Of a DNA stretch of 64,000 bases, positions 18,880-31,333 are shown in pieces. The notes under the pieces were generated by a model. The model saw only the letters and a program-made list of their open reading frames with translations. It made no database searches and was not told where the DNA came from. The stretch spans positions 43,864 through 107,863 of the forward strand of contig CACENO010000002.1 in assembly GCA_902560875.1 (NCBI GenBank). The letters run 5' to 3'. The position numbers were made by a program, and so were the translations under genes. Every line of letters starts with the position of its first letter. Position 1 is the first letter of the stretch. Source of the stretch: an uncultured Prochlorococcus sp. GTDB lineage: Bacteria; Cyanobacteriota; Cyanobacteriia; PCC-6307; Cyanobiaceae.

Positions 18880-20124
18880 ATGGAGGAAAAGTTGGAAAGC
18901 TGGGAATTACTGAGAATTAAAGGGATTCCCTTGCGAATTCATCCCAGTTGGTTTGTTATCTTGTTTCTTTTTACTTGGACGGCCCAGGGACAGCTTTCTA
19001 ATGCTGTGGATTCACCATTATTGAGATGGGGGCTTGGGTTTATATCATCTCTGCTTTTGTTTGCTTCGGTTCTCCTACATGAACTTGGCCATTCGTTTAT
19101 GGCTTTACGTGAGGGAGTTAAGGTTCGAAGCATTACCCTTTTCCTGTTAGGCGGCGTTGCCCGGGTTGAAAGAGAATGTTCAACGGCAATGGGATCACTT
19201 CGAGTTGCAATCGCAGGACCTTTAGTTAGTTTTTTCTTGGCAATAATCTTTTTAAGGTCAGCTCAATCTATTGAAGAAATAAGTCCAATAGTTTCAAAAA
19301 TTTTTGAACAATTAGGCTCATTAAATCTAGTTTTGGCAATTTTTAACTTATTACCCGGACTACCTTTGGATGGTGGAGTGATTTTAAAGGCATTAGTTTG
19401 GCACATCACAGGTAGTCAAAGAAGAGGATTAAAGGTTGCTACAGCAACAGGATGTGCATTATCTCTTTTTGCAATTTTCTTTGGCACTGTTATCTGTATT
19501 CAAGGTGGTGGTTTAGGAGGACTTTGGCTTGTCATGCTTGGGTGGTTTGGGTTTGCTGCATCAAGATCGCAAAACCAGATTTTGACTTTGCAGAAAGCTT
19601 TGATTGATTTACATGTTTCTCAGTCAATTAGCCGACATTTTAGAGTGTTCGAAGAAGATCAACCTCTAAGGAGACTTAGTGAGATACGTTTATCTTCAAG
19701 CAATGAAAAGAAGATACCTGAATGGGTTTTAGTGTGTCGATTAGGTCGCTGGATAGGGTATGTAAATGATGAAGTATTAAAAAATTTACCTGTTCAATAT
19801 TGGGATAAACATATTTTGAAAGATTACACAAAACCATTAAATGAATTGCCTTCTATTGGAGAGAAGGCATCACTTTGGGAAGCTGTTATTGCTTTAGAGA
19901 AATCGAGACAAGGCCGACTACTTGTATTTAATCTTGCTGGCTTACCTTCTGGAACTTTGGATCGAATTGATGTCGGAGAGGCTGTCCTTAAGTATCTAGG
20001 AATGAAGATACCTAATGCTTTCTTAGAGGCAGCTCGCAACCAAAATTCATATCCACTTGGTTTAGGACTTCCTGAAGCTGTAGAAGCAATGATTACATCT
20101 GGTTTGATAGATCATCAAACGTAA
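18880..20124 (+). CDS. Site-2 protease-type M50 membrane metalloprotease
   Basis: This intramembrane zinc protease is of the FtsH-independent S2P/M50B type. The motif HELGHSFMAL carries the HExxH zinc ligands within a membrane segment, and NLLPGLPLDGG supplies the third ligand (Asp) in a second one. About four to six hydrophobic segments lie in residues 20-230. The remaining 180 residues form a soluble region that resembles a degenerate CBS-domain pair, the arrangement seen in many cyanobacterial homologues. It is divergent from trpF and its 3' end overlaps lplA by 32 bases on the opposite strand. The substrate is unknown. Confidence 0.9.
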   Translation: MEEKLESWELLRIKGIPLRIHPSWFVILFLFTWTAQGQLSNAVDSPLLRWGLGFISSLLLFASVLLHELGHSFMALREGVKVRSITLFLLGGVARVERECSTAMGSLRVAIAGPLVSFFLAIIFLRSAQSIEEISPIVSKIFEQLGSLNLVLAIFNLLPGLPLDGGVILKALVWHITGSQRRGLKVATATGCALSLFAIFFGTVICIQGGGLGGLWLVMLGWFGFAASRSQNQILTLQKALIDLHVSQSISRHFRVFEEDQPLRRLSEIRLSSSNEKKIPEWVLVCRLGRWIGYVNDEVLKNLPVQYWDKHILKDYTKPLNELPSIGEKASLWEAVIALEKSRQGRLLVFNLAGLPSGTLDRIDVGEAVLKYLGMKIPNAFLEAARNQNSYPLGLGLPEAVEAMITSGLIDHQT

Positions 20125-20884
20125 TTGGGGGGAGTAAGTATTCCAATGATCTAGTTTGAATTTCTTTTGTTACTTCTTGGTTTAACTCTTCTTCTTTCCA
20201 GAGAATATCAGGCCAACTTGACATACAGGCTTTTTTAAGTAGTTCATCTAAACCATCCCTTGGAATAGATAAGGCTGCAGGATTTGGGGCTTTGCTATTA
20301 AAAATTTCCATCCATAGATCTTTTGGAGGATCTAAGAGTATTTCTCCATGTTGCATAAGATGACCTTCTCTCCAAAGTTGAGCGCTTCCTATCCGTTTAT
20401 TTCCATCAATGTCAACAAGATCAGCCAAGGTTGAGGTCCCAAAACAATTTATTTTATTTGGATTACATAATTGATTTCCAAATTTGAGTGGAACGCCCAA
20501 ATTAAAAAATCCATTCACAAGCCAATTGCTGGCTAAGTAATAGGCCTCCTTCTTTTTGCGAGGAGGTGAACTCCAAATTAATGCATAGGTAAGGCCTCCT
20601 CCATGCAGGACAGCATTTCCCCCTGTTGGTCTACGAACTATCTGGATTTTTTTTGAATTAACTAGGTTAAGCCAATTTTTTGGGATTCCTTTTTGATTCC
20701 TTCCAATAGATATCCAATAACCTTCCCATTTGTAAAAGCGAAGAGCAAAAGATAGATTTAAATCTTTTCTAATTTTTTCTAGAAGTATCACATCTAATGC
20801 CATATTCTCTGGACCTGATAAATGCATTGTTGGGAAGACCTTTCCATATCTTTTAATGCTGCTTCCTGGATTTCTTTTATTCAT
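20093..20884 (-). CDS. lplA: Lipoate-protein ligase A family protein
   Basis: This belongs to the biotin/lipoate A/B ligase fold. RRPTGGNAVLHGGGLTYALI is the RRxxGGxxVxH-type nucleotide/lipoyl site, and IGSAQLWREGHLMQHGEILLD is the second block. It is 263 aa long. Family members ligate lipoate or octanoate to the E2 and H proteins, and some are octanoyltransferases (LipM type); sequence inspection cannot separate these. It is convergent with the M50 protease gene, with overlapping 3' ends (32 bases). Confidence 0.88.
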   Translation of the reverse strand: MNKRNPGSSIKRYGKVFPTMHLSGPENMALDVILLEKIRKDLNLSFALRFYKWEGYWISIGRNQKGIPKNWLNLVNSKKIQIVRRPTGGNAVLHGGGLTYALIWSSPPRKKKEAYYLASNWLVNGFFNLGVPLKFGNQLCNPNKINCFGTSTLADLVDIDGNKRIGSAQLWREGHLMQHGEILLDPPKDLWMEIFNSKAPNPAALSIPRDGLDELLKKACMSSWPDILWKEEELNQEVTKEIQTRSLEYLLPPITFDDLSNQM

Positions 20885-21243
20885 TTGAATATTTGGTAAA
20901 TTCTTTTCTGCTCAAATGAAAATCTTGGATTCTCTCAACTCTATCTTAATCCTCCTTAGATAGGTTGAAAAGAGCATTATCTCTATTCCTATAAATCTAA
21001 TTATTTTTCTAGATGTAGAGCTTTTTAGTTGTTCTACTTTTCTTTCACAAATGACAAGTAATATATTTTTCAATGATAATCTTGAGATATTTATCTGTTA
21101 GCAGGAGGGAGCTCCATTCCATTTCAATCAATCTTTAAGATTTGCTTAATATTTTTAGTTGTATAGGTGTGACAGCCTTTTGCAAATAGTGGCCATTTAC
21201 CCACCTTTGAGTGGAAAATATATTTGCACTTCGAGTTCGCCTC
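20885..21243. other. Intergenic, lplA to psaM, 359 bp
   Basis: This spacer lies between divergent lplA and psaM, so both promoters must be here. I see no ORF, clear hairpin or repeat. The 82-aa minus-strand ORF in the track (21124-21372) is a shadow of psaM. Confidence 0.5.
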
Positions 21244-21348
21244 ATGGAGCTCACTCCCACTCTTGATCTTGCAGGCCTTTGTTTGGTAGTAGTTATTCAT
21301 GCCGGGGTCTTGGCCCTTCGTCTTGGAATAAGCCTTGCTCGAGCTTGA
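21244..21348 (+). CDS. psaM: Photosystem I reaction centre subunit XII
   Basis: PsaM is a single-helix PSI subunit at the trimer/monomer interface that helps bind carotenoid. This 34-codon gene is too short for the ORF track. It translates as MELTPTLDLAGLCLVVVIHA followed by GVLALRLGISLARA, with one transmembrane helix and the conserved ALRLG ending. It starts with ATG and is followed after 66 bases by the conserved small gene and then por. From memory, this is the same order as in other Prochlorococcus. Confidence 0.93.
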   Translation: MELTPTLDLAGLCLVVVIHAGVLALRLGISLARA

Positions 21349-21414
21349 TTTAAAGACTTTAGGGCTTGGCAAGAGGCTTCCTTTGCGATAGAAGCGGTTA
21401 ACCGTAGATATGCA

Positions 21415-21828
21415 TTGCCGCCTCTCTTAGCCGAGACAGGGCCTACTTATTCAAGGCGTATACGGCCAAGAAAAAGGAAAGCCAGGCCTTTATCTCCCAC
21501 TAAAACTAGGCTTGATGCTGCAACTGTTGCCTCGACTTTGCAGCTTCAGGAGCAGCAAAGGGATTTGATCTATAGCTTCATAGCGCTTGCAATGAAGCTT
21601 GGATTTCTCCTTATAGGGACTGCAAGCTTAGTTAAATTGGGAATAGCTTCTCATCAAAGAGTAGGAAGGTACGCAGAGCTTTCTAATGTTTTAGAAGGTG
21701 AAACAGCCCGATTATTAAGGCTTCAGGAACGTTTTGACAAACTTTTTACTGTTGGAGGAGATAGGCGCTTAATGGATGAACAGGATCATTGGATTGCTCC
21801 TGACCGTATAAGAGTTGTTTGGCGATAA
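21415..21828 (+). CDS. Conserved cyanobacterial membrane protein, 137 aa
   Basis: The protein has a basic N terminus (RRIRPRKRKARP), one transmembrane helix (IYSFIALAMKLGFLLIGTASL) and then a helical, coiled-coil-like segment (AELSNVLEGETARLLRLQERF) ending in a basic tail. This layout resembles a FtsB/FtsL-type bitopic protein, but I cannot assign a family. The TTG start gives the longest plausible protein. It sits between psaM and por, a position I believe is conserved in Prochlorococcus. Confidence 0.75.
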   Translation: MPPLLAETGPTYSRRIRPRKRKARPLSPTKTRLDAATVASTLQLQEQQRDLIYSFIALAMKLGFLLIGTASLVKLGIASHQRVGRYAELSNVLEGETARLLRLQERFDKLFTVGGDRRLMDEQDHWIAPDRIRVVWR

Positions 21829-21904
21829 ATTCCATTTCTAAATGAGACGTTAGTTTGTTTATTCTTAGTGATTGACTTAAAAACACAGGATTAACTCATA
21901 GCAG

Positions 21905-22918
21905 ATGGCTTCTTCCCAAGCTGCCCCAGGAACAGTACTAATTACAGGCACAACTTCTGGCGTAGGGCTTTATGCAACCAAAGCGTTAGTAGATCGAGGC
22001 TGGAGGGTTATTACTGCCAATCGGAGCACTCTTCGTGCTGAAGCGGCTGCAGTAAGCATTGGTCTGCCTTCAGGGAGGCCTCGTCAGCTAAAACATATTC
22101 GTATGGATTTAGGGGATTTAGAGAGTGTGCGAGAAGGAACTAGCAATGTTCTTGATTTCCTTGAAGAGCCTTTAGATGCTTTGGTATGTAATGCTGCTGT
22201 TTATTTGCCAAGGTTAAGTAAACCCCAGAGATCTCTTCAGGGTTATGAGATTTCCATGGCAACTAATCATTTTGGACATTTCTTGCTGATTCAACTTCTT
22301 TTAGAAAACTTAAGTCAATCAAAACGGCCAGTTTGGCTGGGACGAACTTGGGGCGTAGAAGCTCCGAGAATGGTCATGCTTGGTACTGTTACGGCTAATT
22401 ATAAAGAACTGGGTGGCAAAATACCTATTCCTGCGCCTGCTGATTTAGGCGACCTTGCTGGATTTGAGCAGGGGTTTCGTGATCCAATTAGCATGGCAAA
22501 TGGCAAACGTTTTAAGCCAGGTAAAGCGTATAAAGATAGTAAGCTTTGCAATATGATTACGACTCAAGAACTTCACCGAAGATATATAAATTCTCCTATT
22601 GTTTTCACTTCGCTTTACCCAGGCTGCGTTGCAAATACTAGACTCTTCAGAAACACTCCTAAGCTTTTTCAGTTACTTTTCCCTTGGTTCCAGAAATTAA
22701 TTACTGGAGGCTTTGTAAGTCAAAAGCTTGCAGGAGAAAGGGTCGCTCAAGTTGTAGCTGATCCAGGCTTCGGTATTTCAGGCGTTCATTGGAGCTGGGG
22801 TAATCGACAAAGAAAAGATCGACAGCAATTTTCTCAAGAACTTTCAGATAGGGTTACTGATAGCCTTACTTCTCGAAGGGTTTGGGAATTGACTATGCAG
22901 ATTATTGGATTGAATTAG
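21905..22918 (+). CDS. por: Light-dependent protochlorophyllide oxidoreductase
   Basis: LPOR reduces the C17-C18 double bond of protochlorophyllide using NADPH and light. It is an SDR-fold enzyme with [19 protein letters not shown] (NADPH site), NAAVYLPRL and the catalytic YKDSKLCNM (Y and K). It is 337 aa and full length. It is encoded next to the dark-operative enzyme genes on the opposite strand, so the cell keeps both routes. Convergent with chlL, only 8 bases separate the stops. Confidence 0.97.
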   Translation: MASSQAAPGTVLITGTTSGVGLYATKALVDRGWRVITANRSTLRAEAAAVSIGLPSGRPRQLKHIRMDLGDLESVREGTSNVLDFLEEPLDALVCNAAVYLPRLSKPQRSLQGYEISMATNHFGHFLLIQLLLENLSQSKRPVWLGRTWGVEAPRMVMLGTVTANYKELGGKIPIPAPADLGDLAGFEQGFRDPISMANGKRFKPGKAYKDSKLCNMITTQELHRRYINSPIVFTSLYPGCVANTRLFRNTPKLFQLLFPWFQKLITGGFVSQKLAGERVAQVVADPGFGISGVHWSWGNRQRKDRQQFSQELSDRVTDSLTSRRVWELTMQIIGLN

Positions 22919-22926
22919 ATAAAACT

Positions 22927-23901
<975 letters not shown>

Positions 23902-23930
23902 CTATGTTCATAATTTATTTTTTCTGAGCA

Positions 23931-23982
23931 ACTAAAAGCATCCTTCCCTAGGGATTAATACCTAGAGACGGATGCTTTTAGT
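23931..23982 (-). terminator. Hairpin between chlB and chlL
   Basis: The arms ACTAAAAGCATCC and GGATGCTTTTAGT are perfect 13-bp complements. The 26-base loop contains a nested CTAGG/CCTAG pair. No clean U-tract follows in the direction of transcription, so it may be a processing or stability hairpin or a weak terminator. Confidence 0.6.
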
Positions 23983-24028
23983 TCTGAATGCAAATTATGA
24001 AATTAGATAAGAATTTTCATTTTCTTTA

Positions 24029-25621
24029 TCAAGCTTTGAAGTGGGCTTTTGCATCGTAGAGAGTCTCACTATCAATTTTCCTGCAGCCGATTTGACGAGC
24101 ATACTTTTCGGTCTTATTGCGAATTTTTCCCCTTACAAAGAAGGGAATTTTTGAAAGCTCTTCTTTTCCATCTGGTGTCCAAATAGGATCTAGTTCTGAT
24201 ACAGCAGTTTTTGCTGTATTGCTAGAGGGTTCTTCTGTTGTTTTATTGGTTTCGCTTTGATGTCCCCCTAAGTGTCCTAGGTGACTCTGATGACCATCTA
24301 CAAATTCGAAATCATGGCGGAACATGCCAATTAGATGTTCTTCGAGTCCCATCATTAGTGGGTGGACCCAGCTATCAAAAATTACGTTTGCACCTTCCCA
24401 TCCCATTTGTGGGCTATATCGGGCAGGAACATCTTGAACATGCATTGGAGTACTGATGACAGCACAGGGAATCCCTAATCGTTTAGCACTATGTCGTTCC
24501 ATCTGAGTACCCAGGACAAGTTCTGGAGATGACTTAGCCATGGCCTCTTCTACTTCGAGGTAGTCATTGCTAATAAGAGCTTCAAGACCAAGCTCCTTTG
24601 CAAATCCCCGAACTTTGCGGGCCATTTCTCGGCTATATGTTCCAAGTCCAACGACTTCGAAACCAAGTTCCTCCTTGGCAATTCTCGCAGCTGCAATAGC
24701 GTGGGTCCCATCTCCGAATATGAATACTCTCTTTCCTGTGAGATAGTTGGAATCTACTGATTGAGAGTACCAAGTGAGTCTTGATTGAGTGCCCAGTTCT
24801 TTAGGCTGGTATGAGGGCATGCCTAGAAGTTGATGAAGTTCGTTCAAAAAGTCATGCGTTGCTCCTACTCCAATAGGAATTGTTTTACTGAAAGGCATCC
24901 CAAAGTTTCTTTCAAGCCAGAGACATGTTGATTCTGAGATTTCTGGATAGAGGCATACATTGATATCAGCTTTTGGCAGCCTTATTAGATCTGCTGGGGA
25001 GGACCCTAGAGGTGCGATGACATTCACGTCGATGCCATTTTCTCCAAGAAGTTTTTGCACTTCAAGGACATCGTCGCGACAGCGAAATCCAAGTAAAGAT
25101 GGCCCTAAAAGGTTCACTCTGGGGCGTCTACCTTGGCCTTTCCAGTTTTGGGGGTTATGGTTCTTATCCTCAGGGATCTCGTCCTTCAGAAGTCCACGCA
25201 CGAGTTGATAAAAAGTCTCAGAAGCACCCCAGTTTTCTTTTTTGCTGTAAGCAGGAAGTTCAAGGCTGACTATTGGAAGATTGAATCCCATCCCAAGTGC
25301 TAGTGAACCTGGTTGATCTTGAATTAGTTCAGCAGTGCAACTTTCTCCAACTAAAAGGGCTTCTGGTTGAAAGCGTTCAACCGCTTCGCGAATATGTCCT
25401 TTAACTAGTTCTGCCGTATCCCCTCCAAGATCCCTCGCCTGAAAAGTTGTATATGTTACGGGTGGCCTACGCCCCCGCCTTTCAATCATTGTGAAGAGCA
25501 GGTCTGCGTAGGTGTCTCCTTGTGGAGCATGTAAGACATAGTGAACGCCTTCCATTGAAGAGGCAATTCTCATTGCTCCTATATGAGGGGGCCCTTCATA
25601 TGTCCAGAGAGTTAGTTCCAT
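24029..25621 (-). CDS. chlB: Dark-operative protochlorophyllide reductase, subunit ChlB
   Basis: ChlB forms the catalytic heterotetramer with ChlN, binds protochlorophyllide and supplies an aspartate ligand to the NB cluster. It begins [20 protein letters not shown]. It also shows [36 protein letters not shown] and the C-terminal PCP-red domain ([19 protein letters not shown]). At 530 aa it is complete. Its start lies just downstream of chlN (2-base gap), consistent with one chlN-chlB(-chlL) transcript. Confidence 0.97.
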   Translation of the reverse strand: MELTLWTYEGPPHIGAMRIASSMEGVHYVLHAPQGDTYADLLFTMIERRGRRPPVTYTTFQARDLGGDTAELVKGHIREAVERFQPEALLVGESCTAELIQDQPGSLALGMGFNLPIVSLELPAYSKKENWGASETFYQLVRGLLKDEIPEDKNHNPQNWKGQGRRPRVNLLGPSLLGFRCRDDVLEVQKLLGENGIDVNVIAPLGSSPADLIRLPKADINVCLYPEISESTCLWLERNFGMPFSKTIPIGVGATHDFLNELHQLLGMPSYQPKELGTQSRLTWYSQSVDSNYLTGKRVFIFGDGTHAIAAARIAKEELGFEVVGLGTYSREMARKVRGFAKELGLEALISNDYLEVEEAMAKSSPELVLGTQMERHSAKRLGIPCAVISTPMHVQDVPARYSPQMGWEGANVIFDSWVHPLMMGLEEHLIGMFRHDFEFVDGHQSHLGHLGGHQSETNKTTEEPSSNTAKTAVSELDPIWTPDGKEELSKIPFFVRGKIRNKTEKYARQIGCRKIDSETLYDAKAHFKA

Positions 25622-25623
25622 TT

Positions 25624-27244
<1,621 letters not shown>

Positions 27245-27616
27245 TTAATTGCGCCAGTGAGAATTCTCAGTTGTTGCTTTATTGAGCTTCCAAACATTTC
27301 TGCTAATTCTCCTTGCAACCAGACCGCCTCTCTCAGCTTTTGATGATCCCGGACGTGAACCAAGCAGGTGAGTAACTTCAGAGGTGCTTAAAGGTGCACC
27401 GGTTTCTATTGCTAATGCGGTTAATTCAAGCCGTTGACGAAGAGACGCAATATCAACTTTTTCATTGCCGCCTTCTGATGCCCAGTCCCATCCAGAGGAG
27501 CCTTCTCTAGACATCTTTTGCATTAGACCTAGTCCTATCAATCCTAAGGCCTGCTCTGCTTTTAGCTCTGTAGGCAAAGTATTTGAATTTGAGGCTTTAG
27601 TTTTAGAAGTAGACAT
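27245..27616 (-). CDS. Conserved hypothetical protein between chlN and csoS1D
   Basis: This is a soluble protein of about 123 aa. The C-terminal half, with LTSSEV-like helices and RNVWKL, could be a small helix-turn-helix fold (STSEVTHLLGSRPG), but I do not recognise a family. The ORF track adds four residues at the N terminus. I prefer the ATG giving MSTSKTKASN, since homologous small proteins usually start with such a polar stretch. It is divergent from csoS1D, with about 100 bases between them. From memory, it sits at the same place in other Prochlorococcus. Confidence 0.7.
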   Translation of the reverse strand: MSTSKTKASNSNTLPTELKAEQALGLIGLGLMQKMSREGSSGWDWASEGGNEKVDIASLRQRLELTALAIETGAPLSTSEVTHLLGSRPGSSKAERGGLVARRISRNVWKLNKATTENSHWRN

Positions 27617-27715
27617 CCTTAAAAACATTTCTTTTCTTAGAAGGTATCGGCTCTTTCCTAGCTCGCAAGTTATTTCTTCTTTGGATCATTAACTAAATAT
27701 TGTAGTATCCCCGCC

Positions 27716-28486
27716 ATGAACGGATTCGCCAGCTTTGAGAACCGTGAGCGGCGACTTGGTAGAAGCTCGCTAGTTACCGGAACTGAGGTACAGCCTCCCG
27801 AAGGAGGAGCAAGCTGCGTAATTACTACTGATTCAGAAACTGCAAGAGTTGCGCGTCAGGCAAGTCATGTACAACAAATTGAATTAAGGTCATATGTATT
27901 TATAGATTCTTTGCAGCCTCAGCTTGCTTCCTATATGGGCACAGTAAGTCAAGGTTTTTTGCCAATACCTGGTGACGCTTGCCTATGGATGGAGGTTTCT
28001 CCTGGTATGGCTGTACACAGAGTTACAGATATAGCCCTTAAAGCGAGTAATGTCAGGCTTGGCCAGATGGTAGTTGAGAGAGCTTTTGGTTCAATGGCTC
28101 TTTATCACCGAGACCAAAGTACTGTTTTACATTCTGGTGACGTTGTTTTGGATGCGATAGGGAGCTCTGTAGGAAGGAGAAACACCTGTCTTGTGAGTTG
28201 GACTGAAGTAATCAGAGCCATTACTCCAGACCATGCAGTATTGATTAATCGACTAAATAGAAGAGGTTCAATGATTGAATCTGGGATGAGTATGTTCATT
28301 CTGGAAACAGAGCCTGCTGGATATGTTCTTTATGCAGCTAACGAGGCTGAAAAAGCCTCAAATATCACTGTTGTTGACGTCAAAGGAGTAGGAGCTTTTG
28401 GCCGACTCACTCTTGCGGGAAAAGAAGGGGATGTTGAGGAATCAGCAGCGGCAGCAATGAGAGCTATTGATCAAATTAATAGTTAG
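27716..28486 (+). CDS. csoS1D: Carboxysome shell protein CsoS1D (tandem BMC)
   Basis: CsoS1D has two permuted BMC domains in one chain and forms pseudohexameric trimers with a large gated pore, thought to pass metabolites such as RuBP. The length, exactly 256 aa, matches the known picocyanobacterial protein. The two repeats are visible as [18 protein letters not shown] and [20 protein letters not shown]. It lies just ahead of the main cso operon, separated from csoS1 by an oppositely oriented rdgB gene, the arrangement known from Prochlorococcus. Confidence 0.93.
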   Translation: MNGFASFENRERRLGRSSLVTGTEVQPPEGGASCVITTDSETARVARQASHVQQIELRSYVFIDSLQPQLASYMGTVSQGFLPIPGDACLWMEVSPGMAVHRVTDIALKASNVRLGQMVVERAFGSMALYHRDQSTVLHSGDVVLDAIGSSVGRRNTCLVSWTEVIRAITPDHAVLINRLNRRGSMIESGMSMFILETEPAGYVLYAANEAEKASNITVVDVKGVGAFGRLTLAGKEGDVEESAAAAMRAIDQINS

Positions 28487-28490
28487 ATTT

Positions 28491-29090
28491 TTAAATTATC
28501 AATCCAAATTCTTTAAGAAGATAAGGCGCAATGGCTCGCGCTGCCTTCCCTCGACTGCCAATCTTTGATAGTTGTTGTTGCGTTAGTTCTCCATAGGTGC
28601 ATTGAGCTTCTTTTACCCAAAAAAGTGATTCAAATTCACCACCTTGGTATGAAGGAGCTTTTAGTAATTCTCCCCAACAAATGCCTTCTGCGTCTTTGAT
28701 TGGATTCCCTTCCGGGTCACATAAAACCATAACGCTGTGAAATCTTGCACTGCGGTATGGACTATCTCCGAGGGCGTTAAGAATTTTTTTTAGTTTTGCC
28801 TCATTGTTTTGGGCAAACCGAGCAGAGTAGATGCCAGGTTCTCCTTCAAGTGCATCTACTTCAAGTCCAGAATCATCTGCAATGGTCCAGCTTCCTGTGA
28901 TTCTTGCTGCTGCCTTCCCTTTGAGGAGTGCATTCTCAAGATAGGTAGAGCCTGTTTCTTCTACATGAAGGTCACTTGGCTGACGCTGCACTTCTAAAGG
29001 CAATGGACCCAACATTGCCTCTATTTCTGCAACTTTTTGAGGATTGCCACTAGCAATCGTTAGTAGTGGCTTAGTCAAAATCAAAACCAA
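28491..29090 (-). CDS. rdgB: XTP/dITP pyrophosphatase (Ham1/RdgB)
   Basis: This enzyme hydrolyses non-canonical purine nucleoside triphosphates (dITP, XTP) to monophosphates and keeps them out of DNA and RNA. Motifs are TIASGNPQKVAEIEAML, IADDSGLEVDALEGEPGIYSARFA and a C-terminal SSRGKAARAI-type segment (GSRGKAARAIAPYL). At 199 aa the length is normal. It is the only minus-strand gene inside the carboxysome region and is convergent with csoS1D (4-base gap). Confidence 0.95.
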   Translation of the reverse strand: MVLILTKPLLTIASGNPQKVAEIEAMLGPLPLEVQRQPSDLHVEETGSTYLENALLKGKAAARITGSWTIADDSGLEVDALEGEPGIYSARFAQNNEAKLKKILNALGDSPYRSARFHSVMVLCDPEGNPIKDAEGICWGELLKAPSYQGGEFESLFWVKEAQCTYGELTQQQLSKIGSRGKAARAIAPYLLKEFGLII

Positions 29091-29435
29091 TAATTGAATT
29101 CACCATTTTGAAAGGTGATTAGTTAATTTTAGATTCTTTGTTGAAATTTATTTGAGACAGGATTGGTTGAACATTCCACCCCTTAGCAATGCCTTGGGAC
29201 CCGTCTCGAGGAGAGAAAATACTCATGATTTAGGCAACTCGCAATCCAATGTGCTGAGGTCCTGACCTGAAAACCAACAGCTGTTTTTAACAGTTATGGA
29301 CAGGGTGATAAGCATGGCTTATGAGAGACACAAAAGAAGGTAATCGTGTTTTTAGTCAAATTCACTTGACTTATCGATGGTCTCCGAAGCATTGTTCGCA
29401 ACGAACATTCCATCCCTTTACTTAATAGGCAGGCA
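29091..29435. promoter_or_regulatory. Upstream region of the csoS1-cbbL operon
   Basis: This 345-base divergent region lies between rdgB and csoS1. It must contain the strong promoter of the carboxysome operon. I see a short AACAGCTGTTTTTAACAGTT element near 29277 but no regulator motif I can name, and no ORF. Confidence 0.5.
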
Positions 29436-29747
29436 ATGGCTAACGAAACAATGGGCATCGCGCTCGGCATGATTGAGACACGCGGCCTCGTACCAGCAAT
29501 CGAAGCTGCTGATGCAATGACCAAGGCTGCTGAAGTGCGCCTTATAGGTCGTGAATTCGTCGGTGGTGGTTACGTAACAGTTTTGGTTCGTGGTGAAACT
29601 GGTGCCGTTAACGCTGCAGTTCGCGCCGGTGCAGACGCATGTGAGCGAGTTGGAGACGGTTTGGTTGCAGCTCACATCATTGCGCGCCCACATCGTGAAG
29701 TTGAGCCAGCTCTTGGTAATGGAGCTTTCCTTGGTCAAAAGGACTGA
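29436..29747 (+). CDS. csoS1: Alpha-carboxysome major shell protein (BMC hexamer)
   Basis: CsoS1 tiles the carboxysome facets as hexamers with a small pore. It is a single BMC domain: GIALGMIETRGLVPAIEAAD at the N terminus, EFVGGGYVTVLVRGETGAVN in the core and RVGDGLVAAHIIARPH near the end. At 103 aa it is normal. It is the first gene of the operon leading into cbbL, with a hairpin in the 70-base gap. The BMC core of csoS1E downstream is nearly identical to it. Confidence 0.97.
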   Translation: MANETMGIALGMIETRGLVPAIEAADAMTKAAEVRLIGREFVGGGYVTVLVRGETGAVNAAVRAGADACERVGDGLVAAHIIARPHREVEPALGNGAFLGQKD

Positions 29748-29757
29748 GGCATCTTCA

Positions 29758-29775
29758 GATCCTTTGAGAAGGATC
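29758..29775 (+). promoter_or_regulatory. Intercistronic hairpin csoS1-cbbL
   Basis: The arms GATCCTT and AAGGATC form a 7-bp stem with a 4-base loop (TGAG), just upstream of the cbbL Shine-Dalgarno (AAAGGAG). It is probably an mRNA processing or stability element that protects the very abundant cbbL message. Confidence 0.55.
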
Positions 29776-29817
29776 GCAATGTCTCAACCTTCAATAACGA
29801 CTTAAAGGAGTTTCCTA

Positions 29818-31230
29818 ATGAGCAAGAAGTATGACGCTGGGGTTAAAGAGTACAGAGATACCTACTGGACTCCCGATTATGTGCCCCTAGACACCGACCT
29901 TTTGGCCTGCTTCAAGTGCACCGGCCAAGAAGGTGTTCCCAGAGAGGAAGTAGCTGCAGCCGTAGCTGCTGAATCTTCTACAGGTACTTGGTCCACAGTT
30001 TGGTCTGAGTTGTTAACCGATCTTGAATTTTATAAAGGTCGTTGCTACCGCATCGAAGATGTCCCTGGAGACAAGGAATCTTTCTATGCGTTTATTGCCT
30101 ATCCACTTGATCTTTTTGAGGAAGGATCAATTACAAACGTACTGACTTCTTTGGTTGGTAACGTTTTTGGCTTTAAGGCTTTGCGCCATCTGCGCCTTGA
30201 AGATATCCGCTTCCCAATGGCCTTCATAAAAACATGTGGTGGTCCTCCTAACGGAATTGTGGTTGAACGGGACCGTTTAAATAAATACGGTCGGCCTTTG
30301 CTTGGTTGCACAATCAAGCCGAAGCTAGGTCTTTCAGGTAAAAACTATGGCCGAGTTGTTTATGAGTGCCTTCGTGGTGGACTTGACCTCACAAAGGATG
30401 ACGAAAACATCAACTCACAGCCTTTCCAAAGATGGAGAGAACGTTTTGAGTTTGTTGCTGAAGCTGTAAAACTTGCTCAGCAGGAGACAGGCGAGGTAAA
30501 AGGCCATTACCTCAATTGCACAGCTACAACACCTGAAGAGATGTATGAGCGTGCAGAGTTCGCTAAAGAACTCGACATGCCGATCATCATGCATGACTAC
30601 ATCACTGGTGGCTTTACCGCCAATACGGGCTTAGCTAATTGGTGTCGTAAGAATGGGATGTTGCTTCATATTCACCGAGCAATGCATGCTGTGATTGATC
30701 GCCATCCAAAGCATGGTATCCACTTCCGTGTTCTTGCTAAGTGTTTACGCCTCTCAGGTGGAGACCAGCTTCACACAGGAACGGTAGTTGGAAAGCTCGA
30801 GGGGGATCGTCAGACCACTCTTGGTTACATAGACAATCTTCGCGAATCCTTTGTCCCTGAAGACCGCACCCGTGGAAACTTCTTTGATCAGGATTGGGGA
30901 TCTATGCCTGGTGTCTTTGCTGTTGCCTCTGGTGGTATCCATGTATGGCATATGCCAGCTTTGCTAGCAATCTTTGGCGATGACTCTTGTCTACAGTTTG
31001 GTGGTGGTACACATGGCCATCCATGGGGATCCGCTGCTGGTGCGGCTGCTAACCGTGTAGCTCTAGAAGCCTGTGTTAAAGCACGTAATGCTGGTAGAGA
31101 AATCGAGAAGGAAAGTCGCGACATCCTCATGGAAGCTGCGAAGCATAGCCCTGAGTTGGCAATTGCCCTTGAGACCTGGAAGGAGATCAAGTTCGAGTTC
31201 GACACAGTTGACAAGCTCGACGTTCAATAA
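29818..31230 (+). CDS. cbbL: Rubisco large subunit, form IA
   Basis: Rubisco fixes CO2 onto RuBP. Active-site segments are [14 protein letters not shown], the carbamylated lysine in [17 protein letters not shown] and the lid region [10 protein letters not shown]. At 470 aa, flanked by csoS1, cbbS and csoS2, it is the alpha-carboxysomal form IA shared with proteobacteria. A good Shine-Dalgarno (AAAGGAG) precedes the ATG. Codon use looks more GC-rich at third positions than in neighbouring non-carboxysome genes, fitting high expression. Confidence 0.98.
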   Translation: MSKKYDAGVKEYRDTYWTPDYVPLDTDLLACFKCTGQEGVPREEVAAAVAAESSTGTWSTVWSELLTDLEFYKGRCYRIEDVPGDKESFYAFIAYPLDLFEEGSITNVLTSLVGNVFGFKALRHLRLEDIRFPMAFIKTCGGPPNGIVVERDRLNKYGRPLLGCTIKPKLGLSGKNYGRVVYECLRGGLDLTKDDENINSQPFQRWRERFEFVAEAVKLAQQETGEVKGHYLNCTATTPEEMYERAEFAKELDMPIIMHDYITGGFTANTGLANWCRKNGMLLHIHRAMHAVIDRHPKHGIHFRVLAKCLRLSGGDQLHTGTVVGKLEGDRQTTLGYIDNLRESFVPEDRTRGNFFDQDWGSMPGVFAVASGGIHVWHMPALLAIFGDDSCLQFGGGTHGHPWGSAAGAAANRVALEACVKARNAGREIEKESRDILMEAAKHSPELAIALETWKEIKFEFDTVDKLDVQ

Positions 31231-31237
31231 TGGCTCC

Positions 31238-31261
31238 AAGGAGGAGACTTCTCTCCTCCTT
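31238..31261 (+). promoter_or_regulatory. Intercistronic hairpin cbbL-cbbS
   Basis: A perfect 10-bp stem (AAGGAGGAGA / TCTCCTCCTT) closes a CTTC tetraloop eight bases after the cbbL stop. A second pair of GTAGTCGAC direct repeats follows before cbbS. The purine arm contains anti-Shine-Dalgarno-like sequence. Most likely it is a 3' stabiliser or processing signal. Confidence 0.65.
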
Positions 31262-31333
31262 ATAGCTTTCCTTTTATTACCAGTAGTCGACCACCTTGTA
31301 GTCGACCCTAATTATTCCTAACTAACGTTCACC

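Noticed and set aside
21124-21372. 82-aa minus-strand ORF
   Set aside because: Shadow of psaM on the other strand.
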